Assembly (NCBI GenBank): GCA_027625915.1
Contig: JANTQA010000023.1
Span: 5,766,001-5,830,000 of the forward strand
Source of the DNA: Anaeramoeba flamelloides
Taxonomy: Eukaryota > Metamonada > Anaeramoebidae
Reading direction: 5' to 3'
Length of the DNA: 64,000 nt
Shown: in pieces, positions 33,724-46,807 of the stretch
Layout: each line of letters begins with the position of its first letter
How positions within the stretch are numbered: position 1 is the stretch's first letter
Position numbers and translations under genes: made by a program
Notes under the pieces: model-generated
The model's input: the letters and a program-made list of their open reading frames with translations, nothing else
Databases searched by the model: none
What the model was told of the DNA's origin: nothing

Positions 33724-35458
33724 AAAATTTTATTAATTTTACTGATTTTTGTGAAAAAAATGTTAAATTTGATCTTTCATTTTTAGATTTATTAATTTAA
33801 TCATAGGGCATTATAATAAGAATGAAAGATTTACTTCATGTTGAGTGTCAGTTTCTTTGTTCTTTTGTGATAAAAGATTTCTTGAAAATTGAAAGTATAC
33901 TCGTTGTTTGGGGCATTAGTTATACAAGTCTTGATATCTAATTTTAGCATCAATAACTGTTCATGATTTTTCAAGAATATTGTATTTGTTTTTTCAAAAC
34001 CTCACAAGAATAATTTGAAAGCCGTTTAACATATATACTCTTGTGGTTTTTCAAAAAATTAAACTGTTGTTAAAAATCAACTAGAAGTACAAAAAATATT
34101 TATTTCATTTTTTTAATTTATAGCTTTCGGGAACTTTGCTTAAAATAAGAAACTAATCCTTTCCCCATTTGTGTTCAAAACAAAATATTGAAATTAAGAT
34201 CACAAAACAAAGCAAAACAAAAATAAATAAAAGAAATTGTTTTTTCTTTTAAACATTCAACTATCATATACCAATTTTCCATATTGAGAACAAATTGAAA
34301 AAAATCTCATCCATTAAGCTAATTTATTTAATGTTTTTCAACTTTAATCTAAATGATCTTAAAAGTCAACAAAGGTTAACTAAAATACAACAATTTTCAT
34401 TTTGGTCAAGAAAAAAAAAAATGAAAAAAAGTTTGATAAAAGCAAAATAAATTCATCTATTTTTTTAGTTAAACTTTTATTTGAATGATAAATTCTTTAA
34501 AGATTTATAAAAAAAACAACATAATTCAGAAATAAATTATATTTTTGACCCCTTTTCAATAATGTGTTCCAAAAAAGTTTTTAAAAGGGATGTTTTGACC
34601 CCACTCTTGTTATTAAAAAAACTTAAAATATAAATAAATCATTCTATATATTCGAGGGTTTGATGATAACATGCTTAATTCACTATCTGAGATAATTAAA
34701 AACAATTTTTCTTATTTTTTAAAAGCCGATAATTAATTTAATCTATAAATGTATAATTAAAAGTTGCAAGATGATTTGTAAGAAACTTTACAACTCTCAT
34801 TCACGATAAATTTTTTATTTAATATCCAAAAAACACTCTTTAGTTAAAAAAAATATATTCAATTTTATGGGGGCAAGTAACCCCCCCTTTTTTGTGTATC
34901 TTAGTTTATACCAAAACGAATCCTAAAAATCATCACCTTCAATAAATAAATAAATAATTTAATAAATAGGCGAAATCAATATTTCCTAGTTAAGATATTT
35001 TAATACCAATTAAAAAAAAAAAATCAAAAAAATTAAAAAAGTAAAATATGAAAAAAAGTTTCTTTATTTATTGATCTTATCAACAAATTTTGGCACAAAT
35101 ACTTATTCTTTATTTGACTTTTATTTATCAATCTGAATGATCTCAATTTTATTTGTTAAATATTTGAGAAACAAATTACTTTTTATTTATAAGAATTATT
35201 CAAAATTAATTCTAAAAATCCAATTCTTATGAAATTCCTCGATTTTTGACTGTGTTCAAGAAAATATAATATTTTATGAATTATTCTTCAGAAATAACGA
35301 TTTTATTGGATGAAATTAAATAATTCGAATTCTATAAAAGTACAACCAAAATAATATGAATATCTGATTGAAATTTTTCCTCCATATTTTCAATTATTTT
35401 CTTTGAGATTGATCTTTTGTAACTGTTTTTTGATTCCAAGAATTCAACCACTTTTAAT

Positions 35459-36170
35459 TTAATCTTTAAAGTAATATTCCTTTATTTTTGATTTTTTTTT
35501 TGTTTTTAGTAAAAAAGAATTTTGAAAATAAATTTGTAAAAAATAGTTTGTCAAAAAAACAATAAATAGGAAAAATGAAAAAGAAATACTTGTCAATAAG
35601 TTATTTGACCTAATCAAAATTATGAAGATAAAAATATTTAGATTTAAAAATATACTTTGTTCCAATTTTTTATTTTCGTTCTTGATATCAACAAATGTAT
35701 CGAGGAAAGGCGTTCTATTCTTGTTTCGCTTCCGAAAAGTAAAGAGTTGTTTTAAATACACACCTTTTAGGCTCTATTTTTTTGGGTTTATTCTTTTAAT
35801 TAATTACACTTATTCGTATAAACACATCTCTAGATCCAAAAAGAAATTTAATAAACACAAAAATTTAATCAAAAAAAAATGCAACAAAAAATTGAAAAAT
35901 TAAAAATTCAACTCTGATTTAGTTTGTTCTCTTTTCACAAACAGAACAACGAATGTCCTTTTGGTTCAATGTTTCAAACGCTGGTGGCTCTCAAAAAATA
36001 TTTTTCAGTAAGATTCTCTCAATTAAAATTTTTCAAAAATTGAATTATGAACTGATTTCCTTCATTTAATATCTCAACACAGAGGCTTTTGTTGATTATT
36101 ATTTCTTTGAAAAAGTTTGCTAGTTTATTTTCAAAAGGTCATCAAAGTAAATTTAATTATCAAAAAAAAT
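35459..36170 (-). other. Coding-like islands, possibly exons of an unrecognised minus-strand gene
   Basis: Three islands on the minus strand read better than background. About 36142-36030 reads ANFFKEIIINKSLCVEILNE. 35987-35919 reads PPAFETLNQKDIRCSVCEKR and then ends in TAA; it follows an AG, and its CxxC pair could be half of a zinc-binding site. About 35790-35660 reads LKQLFTFRKRNKNRTPFLDT after a TAG, then becomes hydrophobic. I could not join them with matching phases and good donors. They may belong to one or two small genes or be remnants of older coding DNA. No family recognised. Confidence 0.25.
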
Positions 36171-37238
36171 ATTTCCTTCTGTAAAAAAAAAAAATTGATA
36201 GAGAAAAAGATTCTGATACTTCATAAAGAGTTAGAAATGCCATTTTAATTGGGGTCTTCTATTCTTTTTTGTATTTACCCATATAAAAGTTATTTTTTAG
36301 ATTTAAATCTGATTTTTAAATTGAAATTTACATTCAAAATAATTTACAACTTTGATTATTTTTTATCCCAATTTTGAATTTTAAACATCTTAAAAAAATC
36401 AAGTCATCTTTTTATGAGTGTAGTTCCTTAAAATTTCATATTAGAACAAAGAAAAATCTCATAATCTTTTTCACAATTTAGAAATTGTTGTTTTTTTTCA
36501 AGATTTTTTTATTGGTTCTTTGGATCTTTGAAAGTTTAACACTTTCAGAACAGTATGTTATACAAATCTAAAAAATGGAAAATTTATCAATTTAATACTC
36601 TAATTCTTCTTTACAATTTACAAAACACTTATTAACCAAGTTTTAAATAGTAAAATTTAATTCACACCCTATAGCCTTTTGAAAACAGTGAGTACTTTTT
36701 AGTTTTATAAAATTGTCAGCATCAAAAGTTTTTTTCTAGTTTAATCTTTTAACCAAGTGAAGAGTTTTTTTCAAAAAGACTTTTCTTCCCAACCTCTACA
36801 CCACATATTTAAAAACTGAAACCTAACTTTCTTAAAATAGAAAACTTGTAACAGTTTTGAATTCTGAAAAAAGTCCTCACTTTTTGAAAATATCTTCATT
36901 TAAAGTATTAATTATTTTAATCTTTTTGACTCACTTAAAATTAAGTATGTCCAATATAAAACCTATATCGGCTTTGGAATGGTTTTCTTATGTCTCAACA
37001 AAAGAGGATTCTTTTTCCATTAGTATCTCACTAAGAAAAGAACTAATTTCGAAACAAAAAATACAAAAACTCGAATCATTATGAGGAGTGTCGCAAAGAT
37101 CTTATTTATTCTGTGGTCGTTCTTTTGGAAGAGCACCACTTTGAGCAAGTTTTTAAAAAATGTTTTTAGGGATACAGAAATCTATTTGTACTTTACATTT
37201 TTTCTATTTTTGATTTTTCAAATATCTTTTTTTAATTT

Positions 37239-38251
37239 ATGAGCACTACAACTGAAGAAGGCGACACACCAAACCCTAACCCTCTACGAAAAAAAAAAAT
37301 TGTTATTGTTCGTGAAAACCAATTTCTTGAAGAAGATGAAACAGTCGAAGATCCAATTGATTCTCTTGAGATTTATGGTAATTACTAATTTTTTTTTTTT
37401 ATTTTACTAATCTTTGTAAATGGTTGCAATAAAACAAAAAGGAAAGAAAGAGTATTATTTGTTACACTTGGTAAAACAAAATTTTGGTTTAATCTCACTC
37501 AAAAGCCAATTCTTTTATATTTCTTTGTGAAAAACAACTTTCCAAATGAAAACTGTTGAAATAAAATTTGAAAAGAATATTTTTTTTTTATTTCAGATCC
37601 CCGAAAGCAGAAACCAAGATTACTCTTCAAACAAATTTTTAATAATTAGTGTCAAATTTAAAAGAGAAACAAATACTTTTCAAGTTTGAAAGATGTTAGA
37701 TTCAAAAAACAAAATGCACAATTTTCGATCCGTCAAGCTCGGAAAAAGTAAAAAAGAAAACCAAAAAAAACTAAGATCAAAAAGTAAGCAAACAACAAAA
37801 CAAATTTTAAACTTAATACTTCTTCCATTTTGTTCTTTTTAATTCCTAATTTGTAACTATCAAAGAAACACTCAAGGGCATCAATGATCCCGAGTACCCA
37901 TTTTCACTTGAAGAATTAGGGATCATCTCGCCTGAACAAATTCAAGTAGATAGCAAACGTAGATGGATCAAAGTCGAGTATACTCCAACGGTACCAAACT
38001 GCAAACTTTCGACTTTAATTGGGCTTTCAGTACGTACAAAATTATACCGATCATTCCCATCATATAAATATGATGTCGTGATCGAAAAAGGAAAACACGA
38101 TACCGAAGAAGAAATCAATAAACAAGTAAATGATAAAGAAAGATGCTTTGCTGCATTGGAACAACGTGGATTAAAGCGTGCCATTGATAAGTGTTTGGCA
38201 ACTTCTCTTTCATTAACAAAGAAAGAAATTAAAAAATTAACCAAATTTTAA
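37239..38251 (+). CDS. CIAO2B: CIAO2B/MIP18, cytosolic Fe-S targeting factor (2 exons)
   Basis: Exon 1 is 37239-37377 and exon 2 is 37866-38251 (TAA); the join is phase 1, donor GTAATT, acceptor CAAAG. The product is 174 residues (human CIAO2B: 163). Around the junction it reads DSLEIYETLKGINDPEYPF, where human has DAREIFDLIRSINDPEHPL. Next come SLEEL, then TPTVPNCKLSTLIGLSV with the conserved reactive Cys, then an ADKER-like NDKERCFAALEQ. With CIAO1 and MMS19, CIAO2B forms the complex that delivers Fe-S clusters to cytosolic and nuclear enzymes, including DNA repair and replication proteins. The N-terminal 35 residues (Thr/Glu, then LRKKKIVIVREN) are not conserved, as usual. A second AG in the intron (TTTCAG before 37598) would lead to an early stop and is rejected. 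Confidence 0.9.
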
Positions 38252-39763
38252 AATTACTTTTACCAAATAAAAAACTTCTATTGTGAAGAAATAAATACCT
38301 CCATACCGAAACAATTTTTAAAAAAGAACAAAAATTTCAACTTACACTTTATTTGGTTTGGCTTGGTTTGCTTTTCTTTTTATTTCAATGATTGGAATAG
38401 TAGAATTTTACCTCTTAAAACTGATATTTGGAGAAATAATTCGAAATACTAAGAGACCCATGGAATGATATCAACGGATTCATACTATTCAACCCATGTT
38501 TTCTGGAAGCACTAATTTAATATTTTATGGGTATTTGTATTGGATACTGTCATTTTCCGATTTAGAAATGAAAATTTTAAATTCAATTTTAAAAATATTT
38601 TTTATAATTATTAGTTCGAAAAAAACACCCTGAGATTCTCAAAATCAAGTGAAAATTTATCTTTCAATCCCTTCAAACTATTTTGCCGGTAATTATTAGT
38701 TGAAAAAATTAGCAATTATTTTTTCAGAAATCAATTAGAATAGATTTTTTGAGAGATTTAATTTGGCTTCCTTATTGAACTTTGAATAAAATTTTGAATT
38801 TTTTTAATTTGAATTTTACAATTTTAATATAATATCCTTAATTGGCAATTTGTCTATTTTTGTATTTTGGTGATATAAAAATGTTTTAAATTCAAGAGAT
38901 TGTGAAAAAATTATTTTTGTAAACACAGTTTTATTTTTTTGAAAATTTGGTTCTTAATATTTGTTTTGGTGCTTATGAACTATTCATATGGAATAATCTA
39001 AACTATTTTTCAAAAGTTTTGACTTTCTTTATAATGTTAATGTAAGTTGTTTTGAGTGATTTTATAAGGTTTTCAAACATATTCTTATCAAAAAAATATT
39101 TTCAATTTTCAGATCTAAATCTTATTTTTTCGAATTTTATGAATTTTGAGTTAATTTTTCTTTTTCTTTTATTTTTTTTTTTCGATTTTTTTCTTTTTGT
39201 TTTCTTTTATTTTTCAAATTATTATTATTTTTTTTTTTCGATTTTTAGCACTTTTCTTTTTTTTCTTTATTTTTGTTTTTTTTTAGGATACTTTTTTTTT
39301 TGTAAAAGATCTAATCAAAAAAAAAAAGAAGTTGAAAAAGTCCAATAATTATCAAGAAAATTGAGACATATGTAATGCCTTTTCAAATCAATTGAATCTA
39401 GAGTAAAAAATCTTCTCGTTCAACTTTTTTTTCAGTTAAAGTTCATTAATAAATAACCCATAATGCTCATTTCAAAATTTGTGACAAACTTTTTTTTAGT
39501 TTTTGCTTTGATTGTTATTTTACTTTTTAGAATATAGGGTTTTTATCTAATTTGAATGATTTAAAAGCGAATTATGAACCAGATTTAATTATTTGTGGTT
39601 CTTAAATACTAAAGGATAATTTTTTTTTTTCAATATATTATTTGAGGGAGTCACAATTTTTAAAATGGAGTTTATACCCTGTAGAACCAGAAATATCCTA
39701 ATGACATTTGTAATAAAATTAATAATTTAAATTGTTATGAAAGGATTCTATAAGAATAGAATT

Positions 39764-40186
39764 TACCGGTGTTGAAAAAAAGTGAAACAGGAAAAAAAGC
39801 GAAACACGGTTTTTAATTGGGAATATCACTGAAAATGAAAAGTAAGATCAATGAAAAAAAGAATAAATAAATAAATAAAGACAAAATGAAGTATTCGTCA
39901 CAATAACAGTTTTTCTAATAATATCTTTTGGTATTGGTTTTTCTTTGATCAATAATTAAAAATTTGGGAAAAAATTGACTATTTTTGCGATCTCCAAAAC
40001 TACAAAAACAATTTCGATAACTCAAGTAGATTTAAATTGTATTTGTTGGGTTGATTGAAAATAATAGAATGGGTTATTATTTGAAGTTAATTGATTTCTT
40101 CTTTTTATTGATTTTACTTTGAATTTTCAGTTTCGATTAATGTTCCCAATTAAAAACCATGTTTCACTTTTTTTCCAAAACGGTTA
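39764..40186. mobile_element. Family F inverted-repeat element
   Basis: About 423 bp. The left end (TTACCGGTGTTG, AAAAAAAGTGAAACAGG, then CACGGTTTTTAATTGGGAAT) is matched inverted at the right end (ATTCCC-like TGTTCCCAATTAAAAACCAT, GTTTCACTTTTTTTCC, AAAACGGTTA). The paired arms are about 90 bp. The centre is unique, with no open frame. A MITE-like, non-autonomous DNA transposon by form; only one copy in this window. Confidence 0.7.
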
Positions 40187-41799
40187 TAAATAATTATTTT
40201 CAGAACGAGAAATTTATAATTAAAAATTGTCTAATAACCTCCAATAAAAAATAGCTTGAAAAATTTTTTTTCAATATTTAAAAACTTTTTCTTAGTTATT
40301 GTGATTTTATTATTTTTCAATCCAAATTTTGTCTAAAAATAATTTTTTTAATTTTATAAAAGTTTTTCTACTCCTAAAAACCCCATAGTTTTCATGATTA
40401 AAACATATCATTTATTACTGGAAATTTTTTTGTTGACTTTTGTACACCAAAATTACATAAAACACTTTAATAAATAATTTATCAATTACAAAATCATTGA
40501 AACATCATAGAAAATTTATTTTATCTATTGATTACTATTCAATGCAAAATATGTATTTGATTAAAAATAATTTAAAAACAAAACAAAATTGAATTAAATT
40601 TCTAAAAAAAAATAAAAAACTTTTTTAATGGTAAAATTTAGAAATTTTTTCAACAAGATTATTTTTTAAATTTAACCCTTTTAGCCAATAGTTCGAGTAA
40701 GATTAATTATTAATTTTTTTTTTTAATTTTTATCATTTTTTAATTTATGACTTTTTAAAATCGATACATTAAATAAATAATATTATTGAATTAGAGACTA
40801 TATATCAGATCTTATTTTCCAATATCTGGATTAATTTAGAAAGGAAAAATTCAAATTTCGCAAATATATTATTCAAATTTTTACGAATAACAAAATTCAA
40901 AAAAAAATTCTTGGTTATGGAGATTAACTTGTTTTTCTTTTAATAATATTCATAAGTTAGTTTATCTTGTTTTTTAAAATTTAGGGCTGATTAATTTATC
41001 TATTATCAATATTTTTATTGATTTAATTCAAATGTAATAAAATCAAATCATTTATTTTTTTTTTGTTTTTCAAAGTTTTTTCTATTTTTTATTTGAAGTT
41101 TTAGAAAATAATTCATATTAAAGTTTTAATTTTAACATTAAGAAATAGATTTCATTTTTCTTTGGATTGGATATTTATTAAAAATTCATCTGGAAAAAAA
41201 ATAAAAATTTATAAGTAATAAATTTTTTTATTTATTTTTTTATCATTAAAATTAACAACTTTAATTGTTTATTATATAAAATTTAATGTATCTTGTTTTT
41301 AAATTACTATAATTGTAATAAAACTTTCTGATTTTAAAAATTAAAATGTAAATAAAACACCTTATAAAATATACAAAAATGTCTAATAATTATTTTTGAT
41401 CAAAAAAAAAAATCAATAAACATACTTTTTTATGTTTGAACTTTTTAAACTATTTATTCAAATAAAAATCTTAATTAAAGATAAATATGTAAATAAATAT
41501 GTTTAAACATCAGTATCCTTTTCAATTTTTTATTTTAAACCTGATAAAATTTAGAAAATCGAAGGTATCAAGGGATATATATATATATATATATAATCGG
41601 TATACCATTTTATGTTACTTACGAACTGTGTCAAGGGTTTTTAATCTAAAGGGTTTGAGCAAAATCAAAGATATAAATGCAATTCTTTAAAATTAAAAAA
41701 AAAATCCTCTAAACAGTGAAATGCAATTATTAATCACATATTGTGTAATTGTTATTTATTATTGACACTCTTTATATATGGTTTTACGACACCTGTGGA

Positions 41800-42575
41800 T
41801 TATGGGAAAGTATCTACAAGAGTCAAAAAGTTTTATTGGGAGTCGTTAAGTTCGGAATAGTACCGTAGATTCGGTAGTTTTCCTGTTTTATTTTTATTTT
41901 AAAAATAACAAGAAAAATCTTCAATTTTTTTTTATTTCTCAAATTAAAAAAAATCAGGTAGCGGTTTTTGAAAATTTAAGAGAATAGAGAAAAATATAAG
42001 GTTTTTACTTAATATTTTTGAATACTGGAAAGCACAACGAAAAGTTTTGTCAAGTGCCATCAAGTACCTAGGTTTTCTTGAAGTTTTCTGTTACATTTGT
42101 CGTTAGGACTTCTTGAGGTTTTATGTTTTATTTAAGATGTGTTCAAGGTTTTTTGAGGTTTTATATTTCATTTGTAAAGTGTCCTAGGTTTTTTTGAGAT
42201 TTTTCTATTTTATTTGTAAAGTGTTCTAGGTTTTTTTTTTTTTTTTTGAAATAAACAGAAAATTTTAATAAATTTTCGGTTTATTTCTAAAGTAAAAAAT
42301 AATCTATAGAAAATCTATTGATTTTCCAAATAAATAGAAAAATCAAAAAATCCTCATGAAAATTTATTGATTTTCGAATAAACAGAAAAATCAAGAAAAG
42401 CTAATGGCGATTTTCCAGAATTAAAAAAAATCGAGTAAAATTCAAGATTTTAACTTAATACTTTTTAATTCTGGAAAAGCTAAAAGGGTTTTTTTTCTTT
42501 TAAGAACTAAATAGAAAATTTCCTATTTTTTTTTTAATTCTGATGTTAAAAAAAACCTAACGACATTTAGAACAT
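41800..42575. repeat. Family D fold-back repeat, copy 1 with a partial neighbour
   Basis: The main copy starts near CATCAAGTACCTAGGTTTTC (about 42058) and matches 61272 onward. It contains three to four imperfect units of about 40 bp built on AAGTGTTCTAGGTTTTTTTG, AGGTTTTCTATTTTATTTGT. Inverted counterparts follow (AAATAAATAGAAAAATC; AATCTATTGATTTTCC) and then an end block AATTCTGGAAAAGC. A related half-copy precedes it (41830-42055), ending AATACTGGAAAGCACAACG. Tandem units feeding into an inverse are the form of fold-back elements. No coding capacity. Confidence 0.6.
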
Positions 42576-43880
42576 GTATTATTTTCTCAATTTTCAATTC
42601 TGAAATTGTCTGGTTCATTTCTAGTTGTTTTAAATTTTAAAGATTTCCATTTAATATTTTCAAATTCTTTTTTTCGAAAAGGGAAATATCTGATTAATTC
42701 ATTGGCAAAACGAAGGATTTTAAAATTTTTAAATTAACTTAAATCTTCTTTTATATATTGTTATTCTTATAGGATCAATTTTAACTTCTGTTTTATAAAT
42801 AAGTCTATGGGTTGGTTAATTAATAAAAATTTTGTAATTTTTTTATAAATTCAAGTATCAATATCTGTCAAATCTTTTTTTACAAAATCAAATATTTCTA
42901 ATACATATAATTATTGACTAGTAAAAAAAAGAGCTTTAAAATACTAAATGTTTAATCCATTAGAAAATTTTTTTAATTGTAAGATATTGATTCATTTTAT
43001 GAAATTGGTCTTAACTATCTCAATTAAATTTTAAATAATTATTTTATCTAACTAGTTCCACGATTCAAAATTTCCTTTGGAATTCAAATTTTCAAAGTTT
43101 TATCATTATCTGGATTCTTTCCGAAATCCCTTATTATTTCAAGATGATTTTCTAATTGAAAATTGATTTCTTTTAAATGATTCTTTCTTAAGTAAAATCA
43201 GATCACCTGCAAACATTTAGGCATGTAATGCCAACAATTTGATTTTTTCTAAGAGAAAATGAGTAATAAATCCCAATAATAATATAAATAATGGATCTCC
43301 TCGATAATTAACAATTCCTTCTTTGGAGGAATTTGAAAGTAGATATTTTAGGATTATTTCATTTTTAATAAATTCTTTAATTGAATAATAAACCAATGAA
43401 TGATGGCGAGAGTCAAAACATTTTTGAATATTTCAATTGAAATTAAACATTTTCTTTTTTAATTTATTTTTATAATTTTTGGATACTCATTTGGTATGTT
43501 TAAAACCTCAAATATGGTATCTAGTTTTTACAAAATTCCAAATTGTTTTTTTAAACTAAATCCCAAGAATCTTTGGTTCCTAAAGATAGTAATTTTTGAA
43601 AAAATCTTGGGAGAGTTTGGTTCATTGTAATTGGATGAAAAAGAAACTATTTGAAATCTCGTCATAAAAATCTTTTTTAGAATTTTTTTATTGAGTCTTC
43701 GAACAACAGAAACGATAAAAAGAAAAGCACTCGTTTTTGATTTAAAATTAAAATTTACAAAATTAATTCAAAAAAAAAGCTATTTAAATCAAGAATAAAA
43801 AAATCATTTTTTATAAAAATCTTTTCATAAATTTTGGACTTTTTCGATCAAAACCATTTGAGTTTCAAAAAAAGCAAAAC

Positions 43881-46776
43881 ATGAAAAGGAGTAAGAAGAA
43901 TCAGACACCAAAAAAAAAAAGTAATCGTGTTTTACCCTATTTTTTAAAAAATTCTGCTTTTAAAAGTCCAACAAAAAAAAAAAACAATGTTGAAGAGATT
44001 CTCGAATCCAACTCGCCTAGAAAACAAAAAATCTTGGATATGTTTGGAATAGATTTACCAATTCCAAAAATAGATTCGTCGCCACCAAAAAACGAACTAG
44101 CAAATACTACACCAACCAAAAAAAAAAAAAAAGAAAAAGAAATTGAAATTGAAATGGAAAAAGAAGTTGAAATTGAAAAAGAAAAAGAAAAAGAAAAAGA
44201 AAAAGAAATTGAAATTGAAAAAGAAAAGTTCCAAAAATTCTGTCAGTCCCCTGTTTTTTCTCCTAGCCCAAGGAAAAGAAATAGTCTAGGATCTCCTTTC
44301 ACGCCAAGAAATTATGAAAAACAAAAAAGAAAAAACACATCGCCCTCTGCCTATACAAAAATGGAGCGGCAATATTTAGAATTACGTAAAAAATACCCCG
44401 ACATGGTTTTATTTATTGAGTGTGGGTATAGGTATATTCTCTTTGAGCAAGATAGCACTTTGGCGCATAAGCTATCACACATAAAGTCAAACAAGGTACA
44501 CAATATGTTACAATCGTCTGTGCCCCTCAAGACGCTTTATGTACACATACAAAGGTTTGTTGATTATGGGCACAAGGTAGGTGTTATCAAGCAATCCCAA
44601 TTGTCTGCGATTAAGGAGTTTAATGGTAAAAGTTCAGAATTGTTTACTCGCGAGCTTTCACAGGTTTATACAAAATCCACTTTTGATAAGATGTCCTTGC
44701 TTGAGAACGATTCCATTGGAAAAGGATCACGTTTTTTAACTTGTGTAATTGAGTCAAGCAACTTTGATGAGAGCTTGTATCAAATTTACAATGACAAGAG
44801 TACGAGCGACTCAAACGGATCTAATGAAATCGAAGAATCAGACGAAGACGGGTTGGAAGAAGAAGAAGAAGAAGATTGCAGCGAAGAAGCCGAAGGCAAT
44901 GGGAAGGGGCCGAGAAATCGCCATTCGTTCAACTACACGAACAATATCTTTTTGAATAATAGCAAAAATAAAACCTGCGAGATTAGTATTGTTTCTGTGA
45001 ATACACACACCATCGAAGTGGTTTATGATCATTTTATCGACGACGACATCAGGAGCAATCTGGAAAAGCACCTAACATTAATTCAACCAAAGGAGTTACT
45101 AATCCCGCCCAATGGAGAGTTTACACCACAAACGGAAAAGATCATTAATGTCGTTGTTAAAAAGTTTTCGCCACGCCTTGAAAGAAGGAAGGTATTACCA
45201 TCACCCGAGAAGATTATAAACAATTACTTTAAAAATTTCAATGAAGAATTTGATGAGCAAGAAAGGATTGAATTTTTCCAAAATAATAAAAAGTTATTAT
45301 TAAATTTCCCATTCGGGATCCAGCAGTGTGTAGCGTGTCTAATAACCTATTTGAAAGAGTTTGAATTAGAAAACGCATTAAGGAATGTAAATTTATATAA
45401 TCCATTTAACATTTTAACCAATGAAAATTGTAAATTCGGATTACTTCTTAATGCATCATCTACAAATAATTTAAATATTGTTTCAACGAATAACTCGTTA
45501 AAAAGTAGCAGTTCATCAAACCCAAAAATTAACTCATTGTTTGATCTCATTAACGAAACCTATTCTTCTTTTGGCTCAAGGAAATTAAAAAAATGGTTGC
45601 TGTTGCCTTTATCAAATAGAAAGTTAATCGAAGAAAGATCATCTGCCATTGAAGAAATAATTGATACAATAAATTTACGAATTAAAATTCAAGACACCTT
45701 TCTTCCTCGTTTACCAGATCTGGAACGCGGGCTTGTCAAAATACAGTTTCAAAGAATAAGAATATCCGATTTTGTTTTAATAGTGCAAGCTTTTAAAAAA
45801 ATTTTAACCTTAATATTCAATGATTGCTTTAGAAACGCAAAGTCAATATTTTTACAAAAAATTTATAACGACACGCCCGATTTAACTACATTTCTAAATG
45901 ATTTTTTAAATAGGTTGAACTTAAAGGCGATCAAGAAGAGAAACTATCCTGAATTTTTTATAATTGATAAAAATATTTTAAAATATAATAATAACGGAAG
46001 GATAATAAAAAAGAAGAAAAAGATTAGAAAACAAGATTATTCTGATGATGATGACGATGATGATGACAATGAAGACTACAACGGAAGTGAGGGTGACGAA
46101 GATAATGATGATGAAAAAACAGAAAAAGAAAATGATGAAGAGGGTTCAAATGATGAAAATAAAAATATTAGCCCAGAAAAAAAATATTTGATCAAAAATT
46201 TAAAAATCTATAAAAAAATGCAAAAGCAAAAAAATAATATACAAGAAATTGAAAATGATTTAAATGATCATTTAGAAACATATATTAAAAAAACTTTAAA
46301 TCATTCTCAAATAAAATATACAAAAGTATCTGATTGGGAATATTTAATCCCGGTTCCGAATAACTTGCCAAAAGTAATAGCAAGAGTGCCAAAAGATTGG
46401 GTTGAAATATCTTATACAAAAAAGGAAATTCGATATCATACACAATTTATTATTGGAAGAATTAAATTAAGGAATTTACATAGAGCAAAGCTTCGCCAAT
46501 CAATAAATAAGTTATGGTTATCCTTTCAAAAAGAATTTAGTTTACAATTCAATAAATTAAAAAGTATTGTAGATGTAGCTAGCGAACTTGACTGTTTAAA
46601 TAGTTTGGCATTAGTATCAATGAAACCAGGGTTTACGAAGCCAATTTTTATAAAAAATAAGAAGATGGAAACGGGCGTGAAGATGAATGAAAAGAATAAA
46701 GGGAGAAAGGAAAAGGAAAGGGAAAATGGCAATGAAGATATTTATGAAGATGAGGACGAGGACGAGGATAAGGATA

Positions 46777-46807
<31 letters not shown>

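Larger units (their letters stand above)
32146..37238. other. Intergenic DNA with a family B copy and a possible unresolved gene
   Basis: AT-rich. It holds the family B element at 33521-33723 and, on the minus strand at about 35460-36170, several coding-like islands (see the separate entry). A frame at about 32790-32700 (minus) reading LEELQKEDPWEFYHFNFG after a TAG could be a further exon of the PH-repeat gene or chance. A small inversion (TTTAGGGAAATT with AATTTCCCTAAA) lies at about 32390-32500. Otherwise nothing recognised. Confidence 0.45.
38252..43880. other. Long AT-rich intergenic region with families F and D
   Basis: 5.6 kb without a gene. It holds the family F element (39764-40186), fold-back family D (about 41800-42575) and an (AT)n run at 41574-41594. 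The plus-strand frame at 39052-39348 is almost pure Phe/Leu from poly-T and is not a gene. The remaining DNA shows no codon structure. Confidence 0.6.

Noticed and set aside
37265-37285. CCAAACCCTAACCCTCTACG, resembling telomeric CCCTAA repeats
   Set aside because: Only about one and a half units, and it lies inside exon 1 of CIAO2B in the coding phase (TPNPNPL).
37598-37650. Possible middle exon of CIAO2B after TTTCAG
   Set aside because: It reaches a stop after 17 codons, while the direct join of exons 1 and 2 gives an unbroken family match.
39052-39348. 98-codon Phe-rich frame
   Set aside because: Product of poly-T tracts, no codon structure and no domain.
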